From NCBI GenBank assembly GCA_963742725.1, contig CAVUMX010000003.1, positions 2,518,452 to 2,582,451 on the forward strand: a stretch of 64,000 bases of DNA, given 5' to 3'. Numbering within the stretch: position 1 is the first letter of the stretch; every line of letters starts with the position of its first letter. Made by a program: the position numbers and the translations under genes. The notes under the pieces are model-generated. The model was given only the letters and a program-made list of their open reading frames with translations. It did no database searches and was not told the origin of the DNA. This document shows, piece after piece, positions 25,794 to 32,710 of the stretch. This DNA is from CAVVAL01 sp963742725. Its GTDB lineage: Bacteria; Actinomycetota; Actinomycetes; Mycobacteriales; Cryptosporangiaceae.

Positions 25794-26276
25794 GTGCCCA
25801 TTGCCGTGCTCTACGCGCTCCAGATCGCCCCTCGGGTCATGGTCAGCGAGGGCGACCTGGCCGCACTGGCGCCCGAGCGGCTCCCGTCCGACTATCTCCA
25901 GGGCCAGCTGACGATCGTCGCCCCCGGCCAGCCCGTCGTGCACATCGAGGACGATCTGGAGTTCGTCTTCGCGCAGTGCCTGACGGCGATTCCGGAGCTG
26001 CTGGCCGGACGGTCGTTCGCGTTCGTCTTCAGCGACGCGCCCGGCGGGTTCCTGTTCGCGCCGCACGGTGACCTCGTCCGCGTCACCGGCGACATCCTCG
26101 GCAACGAGCCGTTCGACGCGCCCGCCGGAGAACTCCTGGTGGCGCTCCGCGACTGCGCCGCGCGGTTCATCGCGTTCACCACGTCGGCGCTGGCCGACCG
26201 CCCGGCCGACCAGCAGCGCGTCAAGGAGCTCGAACCGGCGCTCGCCGACGCGACGAAGGCCCTCGGCGCGCTCTAG
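25794..26276 (+). CDS. Small acidic protein, probable immunity partner of the upstream protein
   Basis: 160 residues starting at a GTG only 11 bases after the stop of the large protein, with GGATGGTGG as ribosome site. Soluble, acidic, beginning M-P-I-A-V-L-Y-A-L-Q-I-A-P, with I-E-D-D-L-E-F-V-F-A-Q-C and F-S-D-A-P-G-G-F-L-F-A. Size, charge and position downstream of a long protein with a variable C-terminal domain are the standard arrangement of polymorphic-toxin immunity genes. No family recognised; the role is inferred from context. Confidence 0.7.
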   Translation: MPIAVLYALQIAPRVMVSEGDLAALAPERLPSDYLQGQLTIVAPGQPVVHIEDDLEFVFAQCLTAIPELLAGRSFAFVFSDAPGGFLFAPHGDLVRVTGDILGNEPFDAPAGELLVALRDCAARFIAFTTSALADRPADQQRVKELEPALADATKALGAL

Positions 26277-26428
26277 GCCCGGGCGATGAGGTGGCCGCTC
26301 CACGGCTGGACGCGCACGGTCACGTCCTCGCCGGCCCGCAGCCGGACGGCGACCTTCGTGCGGACGATCCACGCGTGGACGGTGTCGGAGCGGCCCTCGT
26401 CGATCACCGCGTAGTAGCCGCGTGGCAC
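26273..26428 (-). CDS. Possible small basic beta-strand protein (51 residues)
   Basis: A GTG at 26428 opens a 51-residue frame with gene-like composition: Y-Y-A-V-I-D-E-G-R-S-D-T, H-A-W-I-V-R-T-K-V-A-V-R-L, then V-T-V-R-V-Q-P-W-S-G-H-L. It alternates strands and turns and has consistent third-position GC. It overlaps the stop of the plus-strand acidic gene by two bases and starts 10 bases from the divergent NADAR gene. There is no clear ribosome site, so leaderless translation or non-coding status is possible. Confidence 0.45.
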   Translation of the reverse strand: MPRGYYAVIDEGRSDTVHAWIVRTKVAVRLRAGEDVTVRVQPWSGHLIARA

Positions 26429-26438
26429 GATCCGTGCC

Positions 26439-27002
26439 GTGACCGAACCGCTCCCCCGCACTCTCGACGCCGCCCGCGCCGCCGACGCCCGCGGTGACCA
26501 GCTGCGATACCTCTGTTTCTGGGGGCATCGGCCCCAGCGTGACGGCAGCGTCGGGCAGGGGTGCCTGAGCCAGTGGTGGCCCGCCCCGTTCACCGTGGAC
26601 GGCGTCGCCTACGCCACGGCGGAGCACTGGATGATGGCCGGCAAGGCGCGGCTGTTCGGCGACGACGGCATGGTCGAGCGGATCCTCGCGGCACCGGACC
26701 CGAAGACGGTCAAGGCGCTCGGCCGGAAGATCAGCGGCTTCGACGACCAGGCCTGGCAGGAGCACCGGTACCCGCTGGTCGTCGCCGGCAGCATCGCCAA
26801 GTTCGACCAGGATCCTGAGCTGTGCGCCTTCCTGCTCGGGACCGAGGGGCAGGTGCTGGTCGAGGCCAGTCCGGTCGACAAGATCTGGGGTATCGGCCTC
26901 GCCGCGAGCGATCCGGGCGCCCGGCAGCCGTCGCGGTGGCGCGGGCTCAACCTCCTCGGATTCGCCCTCATGGACGCCCGCGACCACCTCACCCCGGGCT
27001 AG
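26439..27002 (+). CDS. NADAR (YbiA/RibX-like) domain protein
   Basis: 187 residues. The family landmarks are L-C-F-W-G-H early, S-Q-W-W-P-A-P-F-T-V-D-G, the T-A-E-H-W-M-M-A-G-K-A core, and K-I-W-G-I-G-L-A near the C-terminus. NADAR proteins are N-glycosidases acting on reactive riboflavin intermediates, NAD or ADP-ribose derivatives in the cytoplasm, some in antiphage or ADP-ribosylation systems. The GTG start has no strong ribosome site. The substrate of this member is not indicated by neighbours. Confidence 0.9.
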   Translation: MTEPLPRTLDAARAADARGDQLRYLCFWGHRPQRDGSVGQGCLSQWWPAPFTVDGVAYATAEHWMMAGKARLFGDDGMVERILAAPDPKTVKALGRKISGFDDQAWQEHRYPLVVAGSIAKFDQDPELCAFLLGTEGQVLVEASPVDKIWGIGLAASDPGARQPSRWRGLNLLGFALMDARDHLTPG

Positions 27003-27004
27003 CA

Positions 27005-27037
27005 CCTGCGAAACCGGTGGGCCTGCGAAACCAGTGG
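27005..27037. repeat. Short tandem repeat, 17-bp period
   Basis: CCTGCGAAACCGGTGG (27005-27020) and CCTGCGAAACCAGTGG (27022-27037) differ by one base, directly after the NADAR stop codon. Confidence 0.6.
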
Positions 27038-27115
27038 AGCAGCGCCACCGGGCGCCGTTACCGTCCTGCCGAACCACGTCGTCCAGGTAGGGACGTGCCG
27101 TTGTACACCGTGTGA

Positions 27116-27259
27116 GACCTCCCGAGCGCTGATCTGTCGCGCGCCGCGCTCTGTGACGCGTGCGGGGTGGAGAGACTGATCACGGCGGGGAAAGTCGTCT
27201 CGGCAGTCCAGCTGGGCGGCACACTCTCCGGCGACTTCACCTTCATGCTCAAGCGCTGA
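27116..27259 (+). pseudogene. Orphan C-terminal coding remnant
   Basis: After a TGA at 27113-27115 a frame of gene-like codons runs L-C-D-A-C-G-V-E-R-L-I-T-A-G-K-V-V-S-A-V-Q and ends F-T-F-M-L-K-R before a TGA at 27257. No start codon stands at its head except an internal GTG (27167). A strong terminator follows at once, as behind a real gene. It is probably the tail of a gene whose 5' part is lost or frameshifted. The rest of 27003-27410 holds only a short repeat and the DUF2231 promoter region. Confidence 0.4.
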
Positions 27260-27265
27260 ACCCGC

Positions 27266-27298
27266 GGGCCTGTCCGGCACGATCCGCCGGACAGGCCC
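27266..27298 (+). terminator. Terminator hairpin
   Basis: GGGCCTGTCCGGC (27266-27278) and its exact complement (27286-27298) with a 7-base loop, starting 6 bases after the stop codon of the coding remnant. Confidence 0.8.
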
Positions 27299-27410
27299 AG
27301 GCGCGGCCTAGATACCAGGTCGGCGAAGGTTGGCGATTCGCTGCTGACGCTCGGCGCTCCGGGACACTACGCTGCGTCCACGCTGATCAGTCGCCGACCG
27401 AGGAGGCGCG

Positions 27411-27911
27411 GTGTTCGAGGAAGTCATGGGCATACCGGCCCATCCCCTGCTGGTCCACGCCGCGGTGGTGTTCGTGCCACTGCTCGCCACCCTGACGATC
27501 GCGTACACCCTCTTCCCGTTCGTGCGCCCCCATGTCCGCTGGGTGCTGGGGCTGCTCGCGCTCGCCGCACCGATGACCGCGCTCCTGTCGAAGGTCTCCG
27601 GTGACGCGTTCCTGACCCGCCTGCAGGAGAAGAACCTCGTCACGCCCGACTTCCTGCCGACGCTGGAGGCGCACCAACGCCTGGGCACCCTGACCCTGTA
27701 CGCCACGATCGTGCTGGCGATTCTGACCCTCGCGCTGGTCTATTTCGTCGGCCCCCGGGTCGCGGCGGCGACCGCTGCCGGCACGGCGAGTTCGGGCCGG
27801 GTCCTGCCGCTCGTCCTGGGCGCGTTGTCACTCGTGGCCGCAGGTGTCAGCCTGTACTACGTCGTCCGGACGGGCGACTCGGGCGCGAAGGCGGTGTGGG
27901 AAGGCAAGTGA
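27411..27911 (+). CDS. DUF2231-family membrane protein
   Basis: 166 residues. The family signature I-P-A-H-P-L-L-V-H-A-A-V-V-F-V-P at the N-terminus leads into four hydrophobic helices with polar loops. It is probably a heme- or redox-linked inner-membrane protein, though the family's role is not established. The GTG at 27411 follows GAGGAGG by 4 bases. Its stop overlaps the start of the binding-protein gene (GTGA), so the two are coupled. Confidence 0.88.
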   Translation: MFEEVMGIPAHPLLVHAAVVFVPLLATLTIAYTLFPFVRPHVRWVLGLLALAAPMTALLSKVSGDAFLTRLQEKNLVTPDFLPTLEAHQRLGTLTLYATIVLAILTLALVYFVGPRVAAATAAGTASSGRVLPLVLGALSLVAAGVSLYYVVRTGDSGAKAVWEGK

Positions 27912-29065
27912 TCGGGGTTCGCGCGGCGCTGGCCGCCGCGCTGGTCATCACCAGTCTCGCGGGTTGCTCCGAGTCTGGCTCGCCGCAGCCGGAGGCGAAG
28001 GTCGTCCGGCTCGGCGCCCTGATACCGCTGTCGGGCGACAACGCGCCGACCGGCACGCGCATGCTGGAAGCGATGCGGTTGGCGGTCAAGGACGCCAACG
28101 CCGCAGGCGGCGTGCTCGGGCACAGGATCGAACTCGTCCATCTCGACGACGCGTGCGATCCGGGCACCGCCGTGGTGAAGGCGAACGAGCTGGTCGCCAT
28201 GGACATCACGGTCTCGGTCGGCGGGGCGTGCAGCAAGGCCACCGTGCCCGTCCTCAAGGTGTTCCGGAAGGCCGGGATACCGATGATCATCCCGGCCTCG
28301 AACTCCACCGACCTGCTGGTGCCGCGCTACGACAGCATCTTCCTGCTCTCCGGCACGACCAGGATCGAGGGGCAGCGGGCGGTGTCCGTGATCAGGCAGC
28401 TCGGCCGCAAACGGCTGGTCCTGGTCGACGACGGCACGAGCTTCCCCGAGACGCTCGCCAAGGCGACGGTCGACAGCGTCAAACGGTCCGGCGGCGCCGT
28501 CACGCTGGCGAAGCAGCTCACGGTCAGCCAGGGCGCACGCGGATATCCCCGCGTCGTCGAGGCCGTGCGCCGCGAACAAGCGGACACGGTCTTCTTCACC
28601 GGCTACTACCCCGAGGCCGCCACGCTGATCCGTGACCTGCGGGCCGCCAGGTACCAGGGAGACATCCTGCTCTCCGACGCCGGCACCGACCCCACCCTGT
28701 TCACGGTGCTCAAGGCCGAGCAGGGGGAAGGCGTCTACGGGCTGACGCTGCCGGTGGCCCAGTTCGAGCCGAAGGCCACCGGCTGGGCCGCGCGGTACAA
28801 GGCGACCTACGGCAAAGAGCCGGGGCCGTTCACGATGCAGTCCCACGACGCCGTCAACCTCGCGCTGGACGCGATCAGGCGGGCCGGCAGCTTCGACCGG
28901 GCCGCCGTCCGTCGGGAAATCGCGGCGACCACCGTGGACGACATCTCGCTGCTGTCCGGATCAGCGGAGTTCGGTCCCGACGGGACGCAGGTGAGCCCCA
29001 GCTTCGTGCTCCTGCAGATCCGCAACGGCGCCTTCGTCCTGCCCACCAAGGCCCGCTCGCCCTAG
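27908..29065 (+). CDS. Lipoprotein: branched-chain amino acid/amide-type ABC substrate-binding protein
   Basis: 385 residues. A lipoprotein signal with lipobox L-A-G-C (Cys20) precedes a type I periplasmic fold (Peripla_BP_6): L-G-A-L-I-P-L-S-G-D-N-A, G-G-V-L-G-H-R-I-E-L-V, I-I-P-A-S-N-S-T-D. It should bind a small ligand outside the membrane and hand it to a LivHMGF-like permease, but no transporter genes lie nearby, so it may act as an orphan sensor or use a remote permease. Coupled to DUF2231 by a four-base overlap. Confidence 0.9.
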   Translation: MIGVRAALAAALVITSLAGCSESGSPQPEAKVVRLGALIPLSGDNAPTGTRMLEAMRLAVKDANAAGGVLGHRIELVHLDDACDPGTAVVKANELVAMDITVSVGGACSKATVPVLKVFRKAGIPMIIPASNSTDLLVPRYDSIFLLSGTTRIEGQRAVSVIRQLGRKRLVLVDDGTSFPETLAKATVDSVKRSGGAVTLAKQLTVSQGARGYPRVVEAVRREQADTVFFTGYYPEAATLIRDLRAARYQGDILLSDAGTDPTLFTVLKAEQGEGVYGLTLPVAQFEPKATGWAARYKATYGKEPGPFTMQSHDAVNLALDAIRRAGSFDRAAVRREIAATTVDDISLLSGSAEFGPDGTQVSPSFVLLQIRNGAFVLPTKARSP

Positions 29066-29140
29066 TCACCGTCCGGAGCGGCGTAGCCGCCGGCGCGGGA
29101 TCGGCGTAGCGTCCAGGGCTCCGGTGACGGAAGTGATGTC

Positions 29141-29388
29141 ATGAAGGACCTGCTGCGGGCCCTGTACCGGGAGGCCAGGTTCACACCGGCCGCACCAGCG
29201 CCTCGCCTACTTCTGCGCGGCCCTGCTCGTGATCAGCGGCGTCGTCCACGGGGCCGTCTACCTCGTCGGCGCTCGCCGTCGCGGGCATCGGACTGCTCGC
29301 CGCCAGCGCGGCGATCGCAGTCCGCGCGGCGCTCAGACCGCCGGACCGCGCGGTGAGGCCCGACCGCTCGCACGATCGGGCCTCCTAG
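29141..29388 (+). pseudogene. Remnant of a membrane protein gene
   Basis: An ATG opens M-K-D-L-L-R-A-L-Y-R-E-A-R-F and soon loses meaning. A second frame gives R-L-A-Y-F-C-A-A-L-L-V-I-S-G-V-V-H-G-A-V. A third gives L-A-V-A-G-I-G-L-L-A-A-S-A-A-I-A-V-R-A-A-L and ends at TAG (29386-29388). Two membrane segments in different frames separated by a short distance indicate a frameshifted, internally deleted gene. This is all that the 328-base gap between the binding protein and the AKR contains. Confidence 0.5.
29355..29384. terminator. Terminator of the EamA-AKR operon
   Basis: GAGGCCCGA (29355-29363) pairs perfectly with TCGGGCCTC (29376-29384), 12-base loop, 10 bases beyond the AKR stop codon on the minus strand. 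A small palindrome CCTAGC-CAA-GCTAGG lies between hairpin and stop. Confidence 0.65.
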
Positions 29389-29393
29389 CCAAG

Positions 29394-30371
29394 CTAGGCG
29401 TGGCCGAGGACGGGGTGCGGCCGGTACGGCGCCTCCAGCCTGGCCACCTCGTCGTCGCTGAGGACCACGTCCACCGCCGCGACCGCGTCGTCGAGGTGGC
29501 GCAGCTTCGTGGCGCCGACGATCGGCGCGGTCACCGCCGGCTTGCCGAGCAGCCAGGCGAGCGCGATCCGCGCCGGCGGCAGGCCCCGCTCGGCGGCGAT
29601 GGCGCGGACGGCGTCGACCACGTCGAAGTCGGCCTCGTCGTACAGGTCGTCGGCCAACGGGTCGCTACCGGCCCGCACCGTGTTCCGGTCGCCGCCGCGC
29701 TCGCGGTTGCCGGCGAGCATCCCCCGCGCCAGCGGGCTCCACGGGATGATCCCCACTCCCTGGTCGAGGCAGAGCGGGATCATCTCGCGCTCCTCCTCCC
29801 GGTACACCAGGTTGTAGTGGTTCTGCATCGAGACGAACCGGGTCCAGCCGGCGGCCTGCGCGGTGTACTGGGCCTTCGCGAACTGCCAGGCGTACATGCT
29901 GGACGCCCCGATGTAGCGCGCCTTCCCGGCCCGCACGACGTCGTGCAGAGCGGCCATGGTCTCCTCGATCGGCGTCTCGTGGTCCCAGCGGTGGATCTGG
30001 TACAGGTCGACGTAGTCGGTACCCAGCCGGTCGAGCGACGCGTCGATGCTGGCCAACACGTGCTTGCGGGACAGGCCGCGGTCGTTCGGACCGGCGCCGG
30101 TCGGGAAGTAGAGCTTCGTCGCCAGCACGTAGTCGTCGCGGCGCGGGAAGAGCTTGGCGAGCAGACGTCCGGTGATCTCCTCGCTCACCCCGTCCGAGTA
30201 CATGTCCGCGGTGTCGAAGAACGTCACGCCGGACTCCACCGCGCGGCGGACGATCGGCTCCGCCTCGGCTTCGTCGAGGTGCCATTTCCGGTCCTTGCTG
30301 CCGTAACTCATCATGCCGAGGCAGACGCGCGACACCTTCAGCCCGGACGAGCCCAACCGTGCGTACTCCAT
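29394..30371 (-). CDS. Aldo/keto reductase (NADPH-dependent), second in window
   Basis: 325 residues with catalytic Asp53 and Tyr58 (F-F-D-T-A-D-M-Y), Lys86 (A-T-K-L) and His127 (Q-I-H-R), plus the C-terminal V-G-A-T-K cofactor loop. GAGGAGA precedes the ATG. It follows the EamA transporter by 16 bases in one operon and ends at a terminator, suggesting a shared substrate or stress. It is a distant paralogue of the AKR at 21282. Confidence 0.93.
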   Translation of the reverse strand: MEYARLGSSGLKVSRVCLGMMSYGSKDRKWHLDEAEAEPIVRRAVESGVTFFDTADMYSDGVSEEITGRLLAKLFPRRDDYVLATKLYFPTGAGPNDRGLSRKHVLASIDASLDRLGTDYVDLYQIHRWDHETPIEETMAALHDVVRAGKARYIGASSMYAWQFAKAQYTAQAAGWTRFVSMQNHYNLVYREEEREMIPLCLDQGVGIIPWSPLARGMLAGNRERGGDRNTVRAGSDPLADDLYDEADFDVVDAVRAIAAERGLPPARIALAWLLGKPAVTAPIVGATKLRHLDDAVAAVDVVLSDDEVARLEAPYRPHPVLGHA

Positions 30372-30387
30372 GTGGTCTCTCCTCAGT

Positions 30388-31236
30388 TCATTGCCTGTGG
30401 ACGGCGATGGCCGCGACGACGAGAACGACGGCGCCGGTCTCGACCAGCGTCGGGATCTGGGTCAGGACGGCGACGCCGATGAGGGTGGCGATGGCCGGGA
30501 ACAACGACACCATCAGCGCGTACGTGGCGCGAGCGAGTTCGGCCATCGCCAGCTGGTCACAGACGTACGGGATCACCGACGAGCAGACGCCGACGCCGAT
30601 CGCGGCGGCCAGGGCGGCGGGGTCGGTGAAGGCCGGCGCCGCGTCCCAGATCCCGACCGGGAGCGTGAGGGCCGCCGCGACGAGCATCGCCAGCGCGAGC
30701 CCGTCGACACCACGGATCAGATCGCTGCGCGCGACCCGGTGCCCCAGGACGATGTACAGGGCGAACAGCGCCGCGTTGGCGACGGCGAACGCCACGCCGG
30801 CCGGTTGGGCGGTGAGACGTACGTCGGTGAGCAGGTAGACGCCGGCCACGGCGAGCAGCAGGGCGGCGCCGTTGCGCGGGGTGCGGGCTGCCAGCGCGGC
30901 CAGGACGATGACGGGTACGAACTCGATCGCCGCGACCGTGCCCAACGGCAGCCGGTCGATCGCGAGATAGAAGCAGCAGTTCATCGCGGCCAGCACCGCG
31001 CCCCACGCGACCAGCGTCCGCCGGGTTTCGTGGTCCAGGCCGTGCCAGCTCCGCCACGGGCGGCGCCACAGGGCGAAGACCGTCGCGGCGGTGGCGATGC
31101 GCAGCCACGCGACCCCGAGCGCGTCGACCCGGGCGAACAGCAGGACGGCGAACGCCGGTCCGAGGTAGTGGAACGTGGCGCTGACGGCGAAGTAGGCGTG
31201 CGGGGCGACCAGCTGCCGTTCCACCGTCGATGCCAT
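30388..31236 (-). CDS. EamA/RhtA-type DMT-superfamily exporter
   Basis: 282 residues from the ATG at 31236 (further in-frame starts exist up to 31278, without a ribosome site). Ten hydrophobic helices in two EamA repeats fit a drug/metabolite transporter of the RhtA group that exports amino acids or related metabolites through the inner membrane. It leads an operon with an aldo/keto reductase and is divergent from an Lrp/AsnC regulator, the typical control partner of such exporters. Confidence 0.85.
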   Translation of the reverse strand: MASTVERQLVAPHAYFAVSATFHYLGPAFAVLLFARVDALGVAWLRIATAATVFALWRRPWRSWHGLDHETRRTLVAWGAVLAAMNCCFYLAIDRLPLGTVAAIEFVPVIVLAALAARTPRNGAALLLAVAGVYLLTDVRLTAQPAGVAFAVANAALFALYIVLGHRVARSDLIRGVDGLALAMLVAAALTLPVGIWDAAPAFTDPAALAAAIGVGVCSSVIPYVCDQLAMAELARATYALMVSLFPAIATLIGVAVLTQIPTLVETGAVVLVVAAIAVHRQ

Positions 31237-31298
31237 GCGTCTATTCTCGAAGGTGAGGCGGCGAAAGGGCATAGCCACATGAAGGCCTGGTACTAGAG

Positions 31299-31811
31299 AT
31301 GCCTACCGATAGCACGGCCAGACGGCAGGTTGACGTTCAGAACGGAACATCCCTGCTGGACGACGTCAACGTCCGGCTCCTCCAGATCCTCGTCGACGAT
31401 CCGCGGCTCAGCACGTCCGAGTTGGCGCGACGGGTCGGCATGTCCGCCCCCGCCGTCCGCGAACGGATCGGCCGCCTCGAACGGGCCGGCATCATCCGTG
31501 GCTACCGCCTCGACATCGACCCCGCCGCGATCGGGCTCCCGGTCGCCGCATGGGTCCGCATCCGACCCGGCCCCGGGCAGCTGCCGAAGATCGCCGAGCT
31601 GGCCAGGCGGACGCCCGAGGTCACCGAATGCCACCGCATCTCCGGCGAGGACTGCTTCCTGCTCAAGGTGCACGTGCCGGCGATCGAGGCCCTCGAAGCC
31701 GTCCTCGACCGGTTCCTCCTGTACGGGCAGACCACGAGTTCGTTCGTCGTCGCGACGCCCGTCCCGCCTCGCCCTGTGCTGCCAACAGCTAGGCTCGGCC
31801 GGCTGCCATGA
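31299..31811 (+). CDS. Lrp/AsnC-family transcriptional regulator
   Basis: 170 residues. The N-terminal helix-turn-helix is L-L-D-D-V-N-V-R-L-L-Q-I-L-V-D-D-P-R to S-A-P-A-V-R-E-R-I-G-R-L-E-R-A-G-I-I, followed by a RAM effector domain (T-E-C-H-R-I-S-G-E-D-C-F-L-L-K-V). These proteins sense amino acids. Divergent placement beside an EamA exporter suggests it induces export of the amino acid it binds. The C-terminal Pro-rich tail is not part of the RAM domain. Confidence 0.92.
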   Translation: MPTDSTARRQVDVQNGTSLLDDVNVRLLQILVDDPRLSTSELARRVGMSAPAVRERIGRLERAGIIRGYRLDIDPAAIGLPVAAWVRIRPGPGQLPKIAELARRTPEVTECHRISGEDCFLLKVHVPAIEALEAVLDRFLLYGQTTSSFVVATPVPPRPVLPTARLGRLP

Positions 31812-31824
31812 GTGGAGGCGTTGC

Positions 31825-32298
31825 ATGGCTGACAGACGCAGGCCGCGAGTTCCTCCTCGCTGGTTCGTACGCTTCGCCTGGTACGTGCACCGCGCCCTGT
31901 ACCGCGTCACCGGTGGACGGGTCGGGCTGTGGCCCGCGAAGGCCAACAAGTGGGGCGCACTCCGGCTGACCACGACCGGGCGCCGCTCCGGCCTGGACCG
32001 CAGCGTGATCATCGCCTACCTCGAGGACGGTCCGAACCTCATCACGATGGCGATGAACGGCTGGGCGGACGGCGAGCCCGCCTGGTGGCTCAACCTCCAG
32101 GCGTACCCCGACGCGACGGTCGACCTCCGCGGCGAGCGGCGCACCGTGCGGGCTCGCGCCGCGGAGGGGGACGAACGGACCCGGCTGTGGACACTGTGGC
32201 GCGACCTCAACGCGGATGTGGACGGCTATGCCGCGCTCCGGTCGTCGGAGACCGCGATCGTGATCCTGGAGCCTCGGCCCGCGGACGTCACGCGTTGA
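31825..32298 (+). CDS. Deazaflavin-dependent nitroreductase-family protein
   Basis: 157 residues from an ATG behind GTGGAGG, 13 bases after the Lrp gene. The split-barrel motifs are L-R-L-T-T-T-G-R-R-S-G-L-D-R, P-A-W-W-L-N-L-Q-A-Y-P-D-A-T-V-D-L and a Tyr in the C-terminal helix. It is the second Ddn-like protein in the window; F420-dependent reduction is expected from the family. The 3' end overlaps the opposing gene by 11 bases. Confidence 0.9.
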   Translation: MADRRRPRVPPRWFVRFAWYVHRALYRVTGGRVGLWPAKANKWGALRLTTTGRRSGLDRSVIIAYLEDGPNLITMAMNGWADGEPAWWLNLQAYPDATVDLRGERRTVRARAAEGDERTRLWTLWRDLNADVDGYAALRSSETAIVILEPRPADVTR

Positions 32299-32584
32299 GC
32301 ATCGGCGTGGCCGGCAGACCCAACGGGCGTTCGGCGAACGCCTGGTCGGCGGCGACCGGATAGCAGATGTTCTCGCTCGCGTCACCGAGCGTCGTGTCGA
32401 CCCAGTCCTGGACGGACTCGACGGAGTCGGACTCCCAGAGGCAGGTGACCTCGGTCAGGTCCTGGCTCGGGTAGAACTGCAGGACCTTGACCTGCTCCGG
32501 GGCACCGTCGCCCGAGATGAGCCGCTGCCCGCGCGGGAACGCGGTCTCGGGGTTCTTGATGTGGTGGTGCGCGACGACATACAT
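32288..32584 (-). CDS. Conserved small protein, ferredoxin-like fold likely
   Basis: 98 residues starting M-Y-V-V-A-H-H-H-I-K-N-P-E-T-A-F, with V-K-V-L-Q-F-Y-P-S-Q-D and V-T-C-L-W-E-S-D-S-V-E-S-V-Q-D-W-V. This strand-helix alternation is typical of dimeric alpha-beta (ABM/DUF4242-like) proteins. AGAGGT stands 7 bases before the ATG. It lies directly downstream of the LuxR-TPR regulator on the same strand and may be its target. No defined activity. Confidence 0.75.
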   Translation of the reverse strand: MYVVAHHHIKNPETAFPRGQRLISGDGAPEQVKVLQFYPSQDLTEVTCLWESDSVESVQDWVDTTLGDASENICYPVAADQAFAERPLGLPATPMLNA

Positions 32585-32710
32585 GGCGGGTACCTCTTTC
32601 CTGGTCGTTGGTGAGTACGACGCTAGGGCGGTTCCGCGGGGCTCGAATCGCCCGTACTCACCAACTCCGGGCCGGTGCCGCGTGGTGACAATTGACCAGT
32701 CGGCTCGGGA

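Noticed and set aside
27908..29065. Complete LIV-type ABC transporter operon
   Set aside because: Only the binding protein is present; no permease or ATPase genes occur within the window nearby.
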